Origin: Dicaeum eximium
Lineage: Eukaryota > Chordata > Aves > Passeriformes > Dicaeidae
Assembly: GCA_013396995.1 (NCBI GenBank)
Contig: VWZP01004604.1
Location: 278,001 to 342,000 of the forward strand
Direction: 5' to 3'
Length of the DNA: 64,000 nucleotides
Under the pieces are notes generated by a model, which saw only the letters and a program-made list of their open reading frames with translations, was not told the DNA's origin and did not search any database. The position numbers and the translations under genes are program-made. Positions 1 to 12,445 of the stretch are shown here, in pieces (the stretch's first letter is position 1; the number at the start of each line of letters is the position of its first letter).

Positions 1-524
1 GGGGAAGATGGTCCTTCCAGGACTGTTGACAAAACATTGAGAAATATCTTAGTTATGATGCCTAACAGATTAAGGACCTGATAAAGTATAATAAATAGGA
101 AAACAGTCCCCAGAACTGTGTGTTATCTGCCTGCAAAAAGTTGCAGCCACTTCAGGTCTAGAACAAAGCTGCTCAGCAGGTTTCTAAGGCCATACCATTT
201 CAAACCATGTAAACACGAACAAGTTAGGTTTTATGGACGAGATACTTAATGATAACTTAAGAGATTTCTATTTCATTTCAGGAAGATTTTGATTACACTT
301 GTACTGTATGAAAATACAAACATTTGAAGCTCATTTGAAGTGGGTGCATCTACCAGTTTAAACTGCAAAACTGTCCCTCTTCCCCACCTCCCTTCCCATT
401 GTTAAGAGACCTCCTGGCAGCAGCTTGTGCCAAAACTAACTGCTTTTAGAATCAGGCATTAGTATGGTAATTTTGAAGGAAGTACCATGAGTTCTTTGTT
501 TTGGATGCAAGGATGAAAACTCAC
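1..524 (-). other. COBLL1: COBLL1 intron (partial), downstream of the WH2 exon
   Basis: AT-rich intron sequence beginning at the GTGAGT donor (524 down). I looked for the expected terminal exon (VTIPSNTISVNGR-like tail and stop) on the minus strand and did not find it, so the 3' end of the gene lies outside the window. Confidence 0.8.
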
Positions 525-707
525 CCTTTTCAATTTGGCAGCAGCTTCTCCAGAGCGGATTGCAGCCAGCAAGCTCTGGTGGATCTGTTCGGGGTCAGCA
601 CGCGGGAGCGTCATCGCGGTTTGTCTCTTAGTGACAGGGCGTGGGTGGTCAGGGGAAGCACCTGACTGCGCCTGACTCTGCTGCTCACTATGCACATGGC
701 TGCCTTT
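525..707 (-). CDS. COBLL1: COBLL1 visible exon 12: C-terminal WH2 motif
   Basis: The 183-nt exon is exactly 61 codons in phase 0, with a ccctttatag acceptor and a GTGAGT donor. It encodes KGSHVHSEQQSQAQSGASPD, then a basic/proline stretch, then DPEQIHQSLLAAIRSGEA and AAKLKR. The amphipathic helix QSLLAAIRSG followed by LKR(V) is a WASP-homology-2 motif that binds monomeric actin; mammalian COBLL1 has the same DPEQ-QSLL-AIRSGEAAAKLKRV sequence. The intron falls directly after LKR, so the final motif residue and the C-terminal tail come from an exon left of position 1. Confidence 0.95.
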
Positions 708-1331
708 CTATAAAGGGAGGAAGTGGAAGGAAAAGAAGCCAAAACTTTTAATCTGAATTAGTTATAAATGGAAATCTGAAACAACCTGGCACAAGGTTGC
801 ATAGCAAACTGCTGCCATTCTAGTGTTTGCTTGGTTCAAGATTTCTGACATCAGCCACATTTCCAGCATAGCACAGTTTCTCTTTCAAGTAATTATGCCA
901 GCAAAACTTTGTATCTCCATTCAAGTGTGCTTGTGACATGACCACTTGAAGCAAATGGATCATACCACTCAGAATTAAATTTAAGAAGCCAAGACACAAA
1001 ACTATAAAGAACAAATTGTAAGCGTTCCAAACATAAAAGCATTACACAGAATAAATGACTATTTAATTTACAGTTCTTTAAAGTAGGGGATGCTAATTAT
1101 GGCAGGAAATAATTACTTCCAATCATCTGAATGATGTTGCTTTCATTTTTAACATTGCCTGTATTCCTGCACTTCATTATAATGCTGTGCTACGGGTGGA
1201 CACCACAGGGTGTTTTTCCTGCACAAATACAGTGCTTTCTGACCAGGGAGCAGTTCAGAAACAAGCCTCTACACTGGTTGCACTTGATGGCGCTGGATCC
1301 ACAGCCAATCAGTATTACAAATAAAGTTTAC
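708..1331 (-). other. COBLL1: COBLL1 intron between the 1.6-kb exon and the WH2 exon
   Basis: A 624-bp phase-0 intron with a GTAAAC donor and a ctccctttatag acceptor. No repeat or other gene was recognised in it. Confidence 0.88.
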
Positions 1332-2944
1332 CTTATCCATTAGACTATTTTGTGACCCCGCTGTTACGGTCTGTAAGGAAGGACTTTTCACTTCAGGCAT
1401 GGAGGTAGCTGAGGAGAATCCAGCTGCCAAAGGGACAGAGGAGAGTTCCACTGGAAATTCCTCTCTCGGTGCCTGGCTAGTGATTGTACGCGTCTTATTG
1501 AATGATTGTGACCTTTTGACTGCAGATGAGACAGCAAGAGCAAAAGGGGATGGTCTGGAACTGGAGTATGGCTTTGGAACTGCAAAAGTTCTGAGAGTTT
1601 TTAGATTCAACGGTGCTGGAGGACAGGAAGGAAAATTTAAAGGCTTATTGCTTTTAACAGGAGAAGTGGAAGATTCAAAGTTTTTTCCATCATCAACTTT
1701 TTCTTCATCTGCAGGAGGAGAGGGAATACTTGTTTTTTGTAAAGCCAAAGAAGTCAAATCAGGTGATGGGATTTTTTTACCCATCTCTGCATTCTTAACT
1801 TCATTTTGACTTGAATTAGGAGCATGAACTGTGCTTCTGGCAACTGCAGATGTCACATAGTGACCCGAAGCTCTTCGTTGCATCTGCAGATAAAAAGAAC
1901 TAGGCTTCATTGTAGGACTTAATGGACTTAATGCACTTGACTTGTCCTGAGTCTCAGAAGAAGCATTTGTATTTTCCAAGTTTAGCATCAGTGGGACAGG
2001 CTGCTTGAAAGACTCTCTCTCCATCTGGTTGCTCTCAGTAGTAATCTCAGCTCCAGAGGTCACAGTATGTTCAGAAATGCTGTTCACCCTCTGCAGCACA
2101 CCATTTGCTGCTGCAGCTTCATTTTGTGACCCAACCTGTAAAGTACCCACACTTTCTGACAGATGAGGAATTTCAGTTTGCACTATTAATTCTTTGGGGT
2201 CTTCCAAAGTAGATACCTTTTGATCCTTATGATCTGATAGAGCTTCTGATTCCCAGCTCTTCATCATTTCTAAGGATTTTGGAGGCACTATTTTATAAGT
2301 AGTCATCCCAATTTTTGGTATGTAATCCCTTGTAATTTCATTAGCAGGTTTGGGTTTAGGTTTGGTGTCCTGTCTATAAAAAGGGTAACCTTTTACAGGA
2401 GAATCATCTGGAGTTTCAGCAGTTGTTGCTGGTGAAGCAAAATCACTGCCATTTATACAGATGTGACTCTGGTCTTTTACTGGAATTATTTTTTTATGAG
2501 TAACTTCTTGTGTCTCAAGATTTTGTTCTATTAAAGTATCTTCACTCTCTTGAGGCTTTCCACGCATCACTTGAACAAGGGAATTGTTCTTATCTCTGTT
2601 GTGTTGAGGGACCAGTTCTCTAAATGTGGATGATTCAACACCCTGAGGAACAATCATTTCCTTCTGCGCAGTCCTTCCCAAATTGCTATCCAAAGTCTGG
2701 ATTCCAATGTCCTGAGTTTTTACCGTGTCCAAGCCAGTTTGATTTGTTTTGCCATCTTGCTTTTCTGAAATCAGTTGAGGATAATTCCTATGACTTACAG
2801 AGATGTCATTTTTACATGCCTGGCAGTTTGATAGTCTGTCAACTTCAAGCTTGTTATTCTCTCTAAAATCTACTGGTTTAATTTCGGCTGTCTGAAGTTC
2901 TTTCCCTTCTTCTGTTGTTGGAAGGAGTTTTGTATCACTGTGAT
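1332..2944 (-). CDS. COBLL1: COBLL1 large exon 11: C-terminal half with conserved COBLL1 blocks
   Basis: This 1,613-nt exon begins with two bases of a split Asp codon after ttaaag and ends on a complete Lys codon before GTAAAC. It contains 537 codons without a stop. Residues about 70-90 carry VKTQDIGIQTLDSN. About 185-220 carry YPFYRQDTKPKPKPANEIT and DYIPKIGMTTYKIVPP, the best conserved COBLL1 block. The stretch near positions 1850-1910 encodes KPSSFYLQMQRRASGHYVTS, and that near 1500-1600 encodes NLKTLRTFAVPKPYSSSRPS, PFALAV and VKRSQSFNK. KRSQSF resembles a phosphorylation/14-3-3-type site (inference). Most of the exon is Ser/Thr/Pro-rich and probably disordered. A single very large penultimate-region exon is typical of COBL-family genes. 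Confidence 0.96.
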
Positions 2945-4270
2945 CTTTAAGTTAAAGAAAGATTCCAAAATTAATACAAATGCCAAAAAGATTCAAGCTT
3001 CCTTATTACATCATGAAGCTCTGCAACTAGTGTATTTAATAACAATTACTAGCTTTTCACTGATGCTAATATTTTCCCTAACCCTTTTAAAGATATATTT
3101 ATATTTGACTAACATTGTCAAATAATTGTATTCTAACTTAGGTATTCTTCCTTAATCAACAGGTTACAGATGTCATGCATTGACTTAACGGAAAAAACTA
3201 TTCTAGAATAATTTTAAAAGTTCTAATGAATTCCAGTTCATTTTATAGTCATCAGTGACTCAAGAGCTCAAGCACTACTCAATATTGAGTTAGATGCAGT
3301 TTTTATTTAGTTCCACACATTTGTGGCTTCTGTTCTTAAATTGTAATGTTACAAATGTTGTCAACTACACCTTATGTATTTGTACAAGAAAACAACTGAA
3401 AAACATATGGACAAGAGCAATTTGCCAAACCTATTTTTCCTACCCTTTAGTTAGTCTGAAAATTCAATTTTCTACCCCTGGACTAAACATGTGTTCACCT
3501 CCCAGATACATGAATATTTTAGTCAAATTGTTTTAAACAATACTGGGCAAAAATTAAATTCTTCAGGAATAGTCATATGGAGTGGTATTTTGTGGGTGAA
3601 AAAAGCCTCATTTCATGTATGCTATAAAATGGCAGTTAAAATTTATATCACATATAAACAGGACTTGTGTTGTTATGATTTATTAACAGAGGTGTACTGA
3701 GTATAGAAGACTGTAGAAGGCCTAATATATAAATCTGAACATCAGTGTCACAAAAGAATAGAATAAATCAGTCAGGTCACTAAATCCACAGAGAAATTTA
3801 TGACCCATTAGATGCACAGGATGTCGTCATTTTGTTTCAGATCAGTGTGTCACTTTCTTTTATTTGTGCTTAAAAATATTTGCATTTTCATGCAGAAAAC
3901 TCATCCTAATTTCATAAGCAAAGGACAACTGATGGCTTCTTCCCCAGTGGGATGTGGCAGCCATGTCACCCCACGTGGCAGGATTACCTTTGTGTCCAGC
4001 CTTCCCCCTCCTCAGCACTGTCCCACCCACACCATCCTATAACAGCACAAGGCAGCTTTGACTACTGCTAAAACGAAACTATATTAAAAACAAACCCCAA
4101 AAAACCCAAAATGCAGCCAATTCTTGCCACCTCATCTCAAAGAAAATACACTAGAACAACTGTAAAGAAAATAATCCGATGATAACAAATCAGGAGTTGA
4201 CTATAAAGCCATTTCTTCAAAGGAATAGGAAAGTTCAAGCTTCAAGTATTAACAAGTGGGAACTACTCAC
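2945..4270 (-). other. COBLL1: COBLL1 intron, 1.3 kb
   Basis: A phase-1 intron from a GTGAGT donor to a cttaaag acceptor with a pyrimidine-rich tract (aatctttcttt). The sequence is AT-rich and unique-looking. Nothing else was recognised. Confidence 0.85.
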
Positions 4271-4356
4271 CATCAGTTTTATCTTGATCTAAAATTTTAA
4301 GCTTCCTGTCTGTTTGAAATCCAGCATCCTCACTGCTTATCTTAGTCTGTAGTCCT
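4271..4356 (-). CDS. COBLL1: COBLL1 visible exon 10: short linker
   Basis: The 86-nt exon has a gctttgcag acceptor and a GTGAGT donor. It completes a Lys codon, encodes 28 residues (GLQTKISSEDAGFQTDRKLK and ILDQDKTD) and leaves one base of the next codon. Sequence similarity to mammals is weak. Phase agreement with the exons on either side is exact, and the other frames contain stops. Confidence 0.86.
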
Positions 4357-6840
4357 CTGCAAAGCACAACAGTACATTAAATATGCTGGTATCATTCATT
4401 TCAGTAAACACAAGGAATGATGCAAGAGAACTGGCAATATTCTCCAAACACAGATGGACAAAACAGAACTGCTCTGCCAAACACTGGAATACTCAACAGA
4501 ATCGATTTAAAAAAAAAAAAAAAAAAGAGAAAATGCTGCCATGATATTTTACCAAAATGACATGCAGCTCCACTTGCTTCTGTGTAAGCAGATGATCAGT
4601 CTTCCCTTCTCTTCTCCCCCTCCTTTTGTTTACATGTGCAGTTTGAACAACCCACTTTCCAATAGCAACTCCATTCCAGCGAAGCCACAATGGTTTTTCA
4701 CTCATATAAAGTGTTCTGACACCCCCCCAATCTAAAATGTGTCCCTGACTTTGTCCCCACCACACTGCATGAGACACTGACTGTGTATGAACACATGAAC
4801 TGAGTGGTACAGACTTCTCAAGGCAGTCCCTTTCAAGAAATACCTTGAGAACAGCAAAGAAGCAGACACACAACATGTTACTTGCATACTAAACATCTTG
4901 AAAAGCATACAATACCTATTTCCCTCATTTCATGGGGAACAAGAGAAATGCAACAATGCTGAATAAAAAACTCTTTTTTTTGGGGGTGGGGGAGACATAT
5001 TAAGTCCTTGGCTTCAAAAGGTAAATTAAGAAGGCAAAAATACTTAAAAATTTCCTAATAAGAAATTATTAAAACTTCAAACTTTGTTCAAGGTATTTTT
5101 ATAATATGTAGTTAGAAATACTGGCATTACGAAGATTCCAAATTATTTGCCACATCAAATGCATTAGTTGTCAGACCTAGTGCTTTGAGCTGACACATCT
5201 GCTTTGAATCATTTAAAATGATACATTTCTCAATAACCATCCACGCTTGTGTTGTCTGTATAGTCCCAAACACTCTAAGTGTCCCATAAACCACTGAACA
5301 TGAGCATATGCTCTCAAAATTGTTGTTGGAAGAAACTTAAATGTCAGTCCTGCACTCTGTCCTCTTGCTTAGCTCCATTCCTTTTAACACAGCTGGGTGA
5401 CTGAGATAAAACTTCTACCAGCAGGCTGAACTAGATTTTTTTTTAAAATTCCTATTAAAATCAAATCAAAACTTACCAAACCCACCACAGAGTGTCATTA
5501 TAGAAATTAGTGGCGTTGACTGGAATATTTTGCATATATCCCTAGCTGGATTAAAAAGAAACACCTCTCAAAGTAACTAGATCTTATATATAAAATCAAA
5601 ATTATCTGAAGTTTTCCAGAAATATAATGTCAGAGAAACTCCACTCCTCATTTTGGAATCCTCAAGATATTTCAGGAAGCAACTACCAAACTCTAAAGCC
5701 AGAGTACAGTACCATCTACCTGATCATCACCAGGATTATAAGATATGAAAGGTTACTGCCAATTCATAAGGAAGAAGAGAAAGAAACATCCCCTGCACAA
5801 TTAGGCAAACTGGCCCAATAACACAGGCCTGATAAATTGCAAATTCAAGACAATTTATTAGATCCCCGAAGAGGAGAAACAGCCAAGCAACTGGGACAAT
5901 ATTCACCAGGACAGAGCATCAAAGATTTTTGCAAAGCCACATCTGGCCTTGGACTGACAAAAACGTCCCTTCAAATGCAAGTTAAACCTCTCTTTACTAC
6001 CTTGAAAGTTCTTGGCTACTAGGGCAGTCACACGTTTTGGCTTCCGTACAATAATTGAAATAGTTCTTTCAATTTAATTTGGGAACAGTAGCCAGCTTAG
6101 TTGCCCCAGGGAACAGAGAAACAGTGAATTACATTAACACAATGGGACTTCTCTGGACAATCAACATTTATTTCAAGCAGGCACTAACTCATGTTGGAAA
6201 CCTGCTGAGTCAGGTAGTTTAACAAACATACTGAAGGGCAAAGGTACAGCATCACCAGAAGGGAAAAAGAGCAGTTAAGGAAACTAATGTGTTTATTCTT
6301 TAAAAAAGCTGAATTAACTTGTTTTCCTGAGAGCAAATGGATTGAGACAGGTCAAGACCACATATAAGGAAAAGAAGAAATAAAAATTAAAGCCAAAACA
6401 AATATGCAAGCAATAAGAATCATGCCCAAAATAATAACAGAAATGGCTGATGTATACATTTTCCCCCATCTGCAAGAATGAATTTGTATATTTTTATTTA
6501 ACTAATCAATCCAAATTTTTTTTTGCAGCATGCTGCTCTAGTAAATACACTGGCCATTTTAGAGCTAGGTTCAGCTTTTCTGGGCTCCAGCTGTTTGAGT
6601 AGTAAGGAAAGGGAAGATTAAACAGAATAGACTGCAGAACACTTCACTGTCATTTTTGTTGAAAAGCTGCATGAATTACTGTGCACAGAAGAGTGCTACA
6701 ATGAAAGCTAAGCATTTTAAAGCTCATTCCTCTCTCACAATTCTCTATTCTGTGCTTCACAATGAAACAGCACTCTGCATTTTATTTGCCTCCCCCATTG
6801 TCCCCCCAATGCTCCTTTCTTTGTCACAAAACGTACTTAC
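4357..6840 (-). other. COBLL1: COBLL1 intron, 2.5 kb
   Basis: A phase-2 intron with a consensus GTAAGT donor and a gctttgcag acceptor. It contains an 18-base A run (4509-4526) and otherwise anonymous AT-rich sequence. A weak CR1-like patch near 5320-5400 was not convincing. Confidence 0.85.
4509..4526 (+). repeat. A18 mononucleotide run
   Basis: Eighteen consecutive A in the 2.5-kb COBLL1 intron, giving a T run on the gene's sense strand. There is no sign of a retrotransposed gene beside it. Confidence 0.9.
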
Positions 6841-7099
6841 TTGCCATCTGTGCTCATATTTTCTTGTTTTTCTTCCTTGAAGCTTTGCGAGTTGTCTATG
6901 GAAACACTGCCAGGAACAGGAGCTGATGAAGCAGGATCGTTTTTGTCATTTTCCAGTGGTACCTCAGCAGAGCTGAAGGCTGCAGTAACCTCTCCTATCC
7001 CAGGAGAGGTATTGGTACTTCCACCATCCTCTCCCTGTTGCATACCTATCTCCTCCCTTTCATCAATTTCTTCCAGGTTGTATTCTGAGCTCCTTATAT
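6841..7099 (-). CDS. COBLL1: COBLL1 visible exon 9: acidic YNLEEIDE linker
   Basis: The 259-nt exon follows a gtgactgtag acceptor and ends AA before the consensus donor GTAAGT, so the split Lys codon is AA|A. It encodes 85 full codons. IRSSEYNLEEIDEREE matches mammalian SSDYSLEEIDEKEE. The rest (GEDGGSTNTSPGIGEV, VPLENDKNDPASSAPV, EEKQENMSTDGK) is acidic, low-complexity and probably disordered, and ends in the recognisable EEKQE-STDG block. Confidence 0.93.
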
Positions 7100-10000
7100 C
7101 TACAGTCACAAAAGAAAGGAAAAGAAAGTAAAAATACCCCCAAAACCAACAAAACCCACAAAACCCAAACCAACCCACAGCTCTCAATGCAGGTTGTAGA
7201 TTAAAAGGGACAATGCAGCCTAAATAGTTCCAAGAAGGAAAACTGATATTTTTTCATAATTCAGGTAAATTTTTTTTAAAAAAAGAATTAAAAAAGAGAT
7301 CCATTCAGACTTCATAGAATTCTCTGGCTCTTTTAAATTCTCACTCTTGACACAAGAATATGCTGATCACCATGCCACTGTCCATCTGGTTCTGTGCCTG
7401 TACCGACTGTAAAACATTTTCCATATTTAACCCAAGCATTGAATTAAGATTGTTACATATATTTTTATCTCATAACCCCAAATTTCACAGAGGTGGACAG
7501 TTGCTTTTACCCAGACTTCTTGTACTTCCATTAGCTCTCTAGTGAATTTTAAAATACACAGTTCCTCTGTATCAGAGTAGGAATGTTCAAGAACTAAAGA
7601 GTAACTGAAATACCAATTTTGCCCATGGTTTGAACAAATTGCATCACCACTATCAAAAATTTCCCATAACCATCCTAAGCATATTCAAGTGTCTTGTGCA
7701 GTGCTTCATGTTACAGTACAAAAATAGAGTTCATAGAAAAGTGCTAATCCATAAAATACTGACATTTGCAGTCAGAGAATAGTTAAACTAAAAGGTTGAG
7801 TTGCTGGATTAGGTCACAGATAAATCAATGTACTTGAAGTTGAACTAATAAATACACCTGACCAGGGTACTCCCATCAGCTTTGGGTGCACTGACACCTG
7901 TTAGGAACAAGCCTTGCACTTGGACAATTAGGTTTCAGTCTAAGCAGTATCAGTAAATTTCCAAGTGTAAACCAAAGTCAACAAAGAAAACAAAAAAGAA
8001 CACTGCAAAGTCACAGATCCCAGAGTACCAAAAAAAAAAAGTTAAGACTGACTTTTTTTAGCAGCTGGTATCCTACAATGCTTCCAGTACCTCTAGGGAA
8101 GTACAGTGTTACAGAAAAGTAATAAGAGGATGTATGTGTTGGAGAAAGGCTCAGTACAGAACTAACTTTGATGTTTACAATAGGGTCATTAGTTAAGAGT
8201 TCAGTAATACCAAAGATACTCATTCAGAGTTACAGAGAAACTACAAAAGCCAAATATTTTACCGTTTAATTATTGGTTTTATATTCCAATCTCATAATAG
8301 TGTTTTGTAGTTACATATTAAGCAATGTGATCAGCACATGCCATAGTGCTGAATGCAGAGGCAATTTAGATCCCCAAGGAAGGAAAGCCAAGACTGCAGA
8401 GTGGTGCAGGTGAGCTCCTTCCATGGGGTTTCAGCACAGGTACAGACAAATATGTCACACTGGTATTACAGGGACCCCTACAGGTTTACTAGTCATAAGG
8501 GCTTTCTCTTCCTTTCATCATCCACCAACTCCTTTTCCACCAAGGGAAAACTCATACCCAGCAGCCTCATACTCTGGAGGATCATTTTAGTGATGGCAGT
8601 ATAATTTCATGTGTGACAAGTTAAATATTATGTCAAAATGAACAAACAACACATAACAGAATGTGAGCAAACATTAAACCAGCTAAGATTAGCCCACAGC
8701 CCATAACTGGCTCTCTAGAACATTGCCTCCTTCACTGGTGAGACCTGTTATGCCACGGGCCTGAGCCATCAGCAGCAACAGGAACGAAGACAGATTTTTC
8801 AGTCTAAATACTCTATGGAAACCTGAATTATACAACAAAGAATAGCCAGGACTTCTGACAAGAGAAATGGAAGCATTCTGGAGCTGCTATGGCTTTGTGC
8901 CCAGCAACTGCTGTCATTTCTCTGCTGCTTTTCCTCTGGAGAGAAGTGTAACAAAGGCTGAGTTGTATCTATACTCCAGGGATGGAAACTTAGCTTGTGT
9001 TGGTAGGAGACATTCCTGACATTCCTGCTTTGTGAAAGTCTGTTCTTTGCTGTGCTAGAAACACTTCCAAGCGTTGGGGTGGACTATCCTGGCCTTCAAA
9101 TGGATAATACCAAACAAAAATAGCCCTCACACTTCTTCAAAAATGCTCTACCTCATCTGTCAGCATAAGATCAGCCCTGCTTGCTTGTGCATTTTCATCT
9201 TTTACTGGGTCTCGTTCCAGACCTGGGCCATCACTGCTGCAGCAGAATAAAATCTGAATACATTTGAACACAAACATTTAACAACCATTCTTCACTTAGA
9301 TCATGCAGGTAACTCCCTAGGGGAGTAGATCAGATTCTGATTTGTTTCCATGCCCTCAGTCTATAGCTTTCACATGCAGTATATTGCCAGGAAGAACTTA
9401 CAGCAATACTGGCTATATACTGTTGCCTTACTGCTTATACACCTTATCCATAGTTCCATATGTAATATAAATTGCATTTCTACCTGCATATAGTTTATTC
9501 TCTTAGAACACTGGTCACTGGGTTTTAGCAGCCCTAAACCAATACAGGTGGACTTAGAGTGCATCACTGTGAAGGTAGATATATAGATAAGTACACAGAC
9601 ACACACACAAATGTATAAACATACATACACACACACCCCTGATGACTGACACACCAATGCAGGGCTCCTTTGAGCAGCAGGAATACCCTTTGCCCAGCAG
9701 GGAACAGGCTGGTGCTGCTCTGTGAGCTCACATGCTCATAAGCACCAGAGCCAGAAAGCCTGACTACATCATGCAAATCTGCTCTTGACTCTACAGCCCC
9801 TAACAAGGTGCTTAAGAAATACTATAACCAATAGGATTATATCAAGGGATTTGTTTGATGGAAAGTTTTCTAAAAATCTCTAATTTCAAAATTTGTTTTG
9901 CATACTGTTTTACTGTCTTCCCTAGAAAAATAAAGACTACGCATTAAACAAACTGTGGGAAGGATGAAAAAAATCATAACTGATAGAGAGAATTGTTGTT

Positions 10001-12376
10001 TATAATCCCAAATGTTCACATTACTTCCCTGTCAATGCTTACTCTAGAAGATGTGTGTCTTCAAAGTACTTTTGTCAAGGTACACACAGTTTTTACACCA
10101 TGGGAAAACTGTCATTTCACAAGAGAAATGTTGCCTATTCCACACTCTATAGCTCCACATAATGTACATGTGTCTAAGTAGTGCATAGCTGACAGACACC
10201 AAACTGAACATTTGCAGTGGTTCATTTTAGGGCAAAAGGTAACACTGTACTTGCAGCTTAGGTTTTTTGGTTTATTTGCTGAAATATCACTGCATAACAG
10301 AACCACTCTGGAATGCCAGTCACAGCCAAACAAAAACTTACAATGTTTCCCAGATGCCTGACAATCAAAGCAGTATTAATCCAAATGGCATGAAATTCTG
10401 GGTTTTTGTAAAGTTAAAATTATGTCCAACTTTGCAATTTAAGTGATACTGAACTATTTTATCCATTTAAAACAACACCTAAACATGGATAATTTTTAGA
10501 CTAGGAATCGGACAGGTGTACCACATCTGATTTTGCTGCAGGTTAATACTGGTTCTCACAGCATGGAGGGCTTTGCTGAAAGGACCCTGCATACAAAGGC
10601 CTCATGACAGTTTCAGAGATGCCACCAGAGAGCAGCAGTATCCCACGAGAAACAAAAGAGGCAATGAAGCCCTGCTATGTGACTTACACATACATTTTTT
10701 TTAAAACTGCACTTACATTAGGTCTTCAGCAAAGGACACTGCATGAAGTCATGAGGAAAACTAGAGACTGAAGATTGTCAGTCTAACTGTGAAGGTAAAT
10801 CCAAGGGCTCAACATAGACTGCCCTAAGCCCAGTAAAGATGATTACCTTTTTCTATTGCTTTCTATTACAGCTTAAATTAAAATATTTAATTACAGAACT
10901 CAAATGCCTCGAGCAGAAGCTTCTAAATCTATGGAAAAATAAACAAGGCATTCCTTTGAAGTTCAGGGTTGTTTATCTACACAGCACTTGGACATTTCAG
11001 TGAAGGGAAAGGCAAAAAATCTAGGAGAGATCAACAACATTAAGATAGAAACAAGTACAAGAAAACAAAACAACTTGATTTATAATCACAGTATGATAAA
11101 CTTGCTCATCTTAGATCCATTGCATGTAGATAGTTTTCAGCACACAAAATTCAGTACTAATAAACAAACCACTCACTCAGAATTTATTATTCTCTTTCAT
11201 CTGCTACAACAGCTAAGACAAGGAAAGGTTACAACTTTGTGAGATCTTCAACCCTAGACTCCACAGTATAGGTTCATACTCCCATTTATTATGTTACATA
11301 TTGTTTTTACTTAATGTCTTTCCCAATAATTTACATAGATTGCCCTAAATGCAAACCCAGCCCAAGTTTACAGATTACTGATTTTTTATTTTCCCCCCTT
11401 TGCCAGAGACTTAGCATCTAGCTGATGACTTTTTCAGCTCTTGTGGTACACTTTTGTTTTACCACTCCAAACAATTTGATTGGCATCCAGAATAAAACAG
11501 CTGGAAAACTACTTAAAAATTCCTGTCAACTAGCACAGTAACAGTGCTTAGCCCATATAATGAGAGTGGCACTCCACGGGCTTAGTATTTATAAACTTCA
11601 TTCTTATTAAATGCATTGAAGAGTTATTTTTTCAGACTGCACTGGCACTGATTATTCTAAAAGCTTTTGCAAATTTTAGAAGACTTCTAGATGTTGTATC
11701 TTGTAACTGAACCCCACAGTCTGGTGCTTACAAACAACATTATTTCACAGTACAAACTGCATAAATTTAAAACAGCATTATGTTCAGCAGCTAAATAATT
11801 GTATTTTAAACAGCTATACTTTCATATATCACATTTTTCCCATAACACCCAACAAATAATTTGATGTATAAACAACTATTTATGCATTCAGTTTAGATTT
11901 ACAACTTATGTTTTCAAAGGCTGTTCAGATGCCAACCAAAAGCCAGGCACAGATTTGCTCCTGCTCCTATGTTATGCAGGTCAAGGGCAGCACAAGGCAG
12001 GGTTCTAAAAACAACACTGGGCTTGAGCTTTTGAAAAGCTTGTTATGAGGTACATTAAAAAATCACAGAAATTCTGGATAGTTCTTCTCTGTAACTTGCA
12101 AGAAAGGAGAGAAATCAGGGATAATGTTTAGTTTATTAAATGTAAAGCAAAGATACCAACACAAAATATATTGTATTTGTTTCTGTAGACAACAAAGGTG
12201 AAATATTCTTATTTTAGAAAGCCTTATTTTTACTTCAAAGGAAAACTTAATTGATCTGAAACATTAAAATTAGTTCTATACATATGACATGTCTAGAGTA
12301 TAGTAACTTATCGCTATGAATTACTATAATTTGCAATGAAGTAAATTTTATCAGTACTTTTGTAGAAACAACCAAC
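7100..12376 (-). other. COBLL1: COBLL1 intron, 5.3 kb
   Basis: A phase-1 intron with a GTTGGT donor and a gactgtag acceptor. It contains a CA/TA-rich microsatellite at about 9592-9637 and a possible cryptic exon at 9152-9236 (see findings). No other gene or recognisable repeat was seen. Confidence 0.85.
9592..9637. repeat. CA/TA-rich microsatellite
   Basis: Imperfect runs of ac and acat dinucleotide/tetranucleotide units in the 5.3-kb COBLL1 intron. Confidence 0.85.
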
Positions 12377-12445
12377 CTGTTTCAAGCTGCATTTCAGTAG
12401 CTCTTCCTTCCACTTTAGTGGAGGCTGATTCTGTTGACTCTGTTA
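12377..12445 (-). CDS. COBLL1: COBLL1 visible exon 8: short Ser/Thr/Glu-rich linker
   Basis: A 69-nt exon lies between a tttttgcag acceptor and a GTTGGT donor, with phase 1 at both ends. It encodes TESTESASTKVEGRATEMQL, then ET and a split Asp codon (G|AT). The acidic, Ser/Thr-rich sequence is poorly conserved compared with mammals, so the call rests on splice sites, exact phase agreement on both sides and the matching position in the protein. It is a likely disordered linker. Confidence 0.82.

Noticed and set aside
1..77. Possible terminal COBLL1 exon after a tttatcag acceptor at 78-80 on the minus strand, starting with Val in frame
   Set aside because: The reading is open and begins with Val as expected, but it continues LNLLGIITKIF..., hydrophobic and unlike the conserved polar COBLL1 tail. 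The acceptor match is easily due to chance.
1399..1809. Plus-strand open frame of 136 codons
   Set aside because: It is the antisense shadow of the large COBLL1 exon, where the minus-strand frame is clearly the conserved one.
5320..5400. CR1-like phrase (ttgttggaagaaactt...)
   Set aside because: The resemblance is short and the following sequence does not keep the CR1 order.
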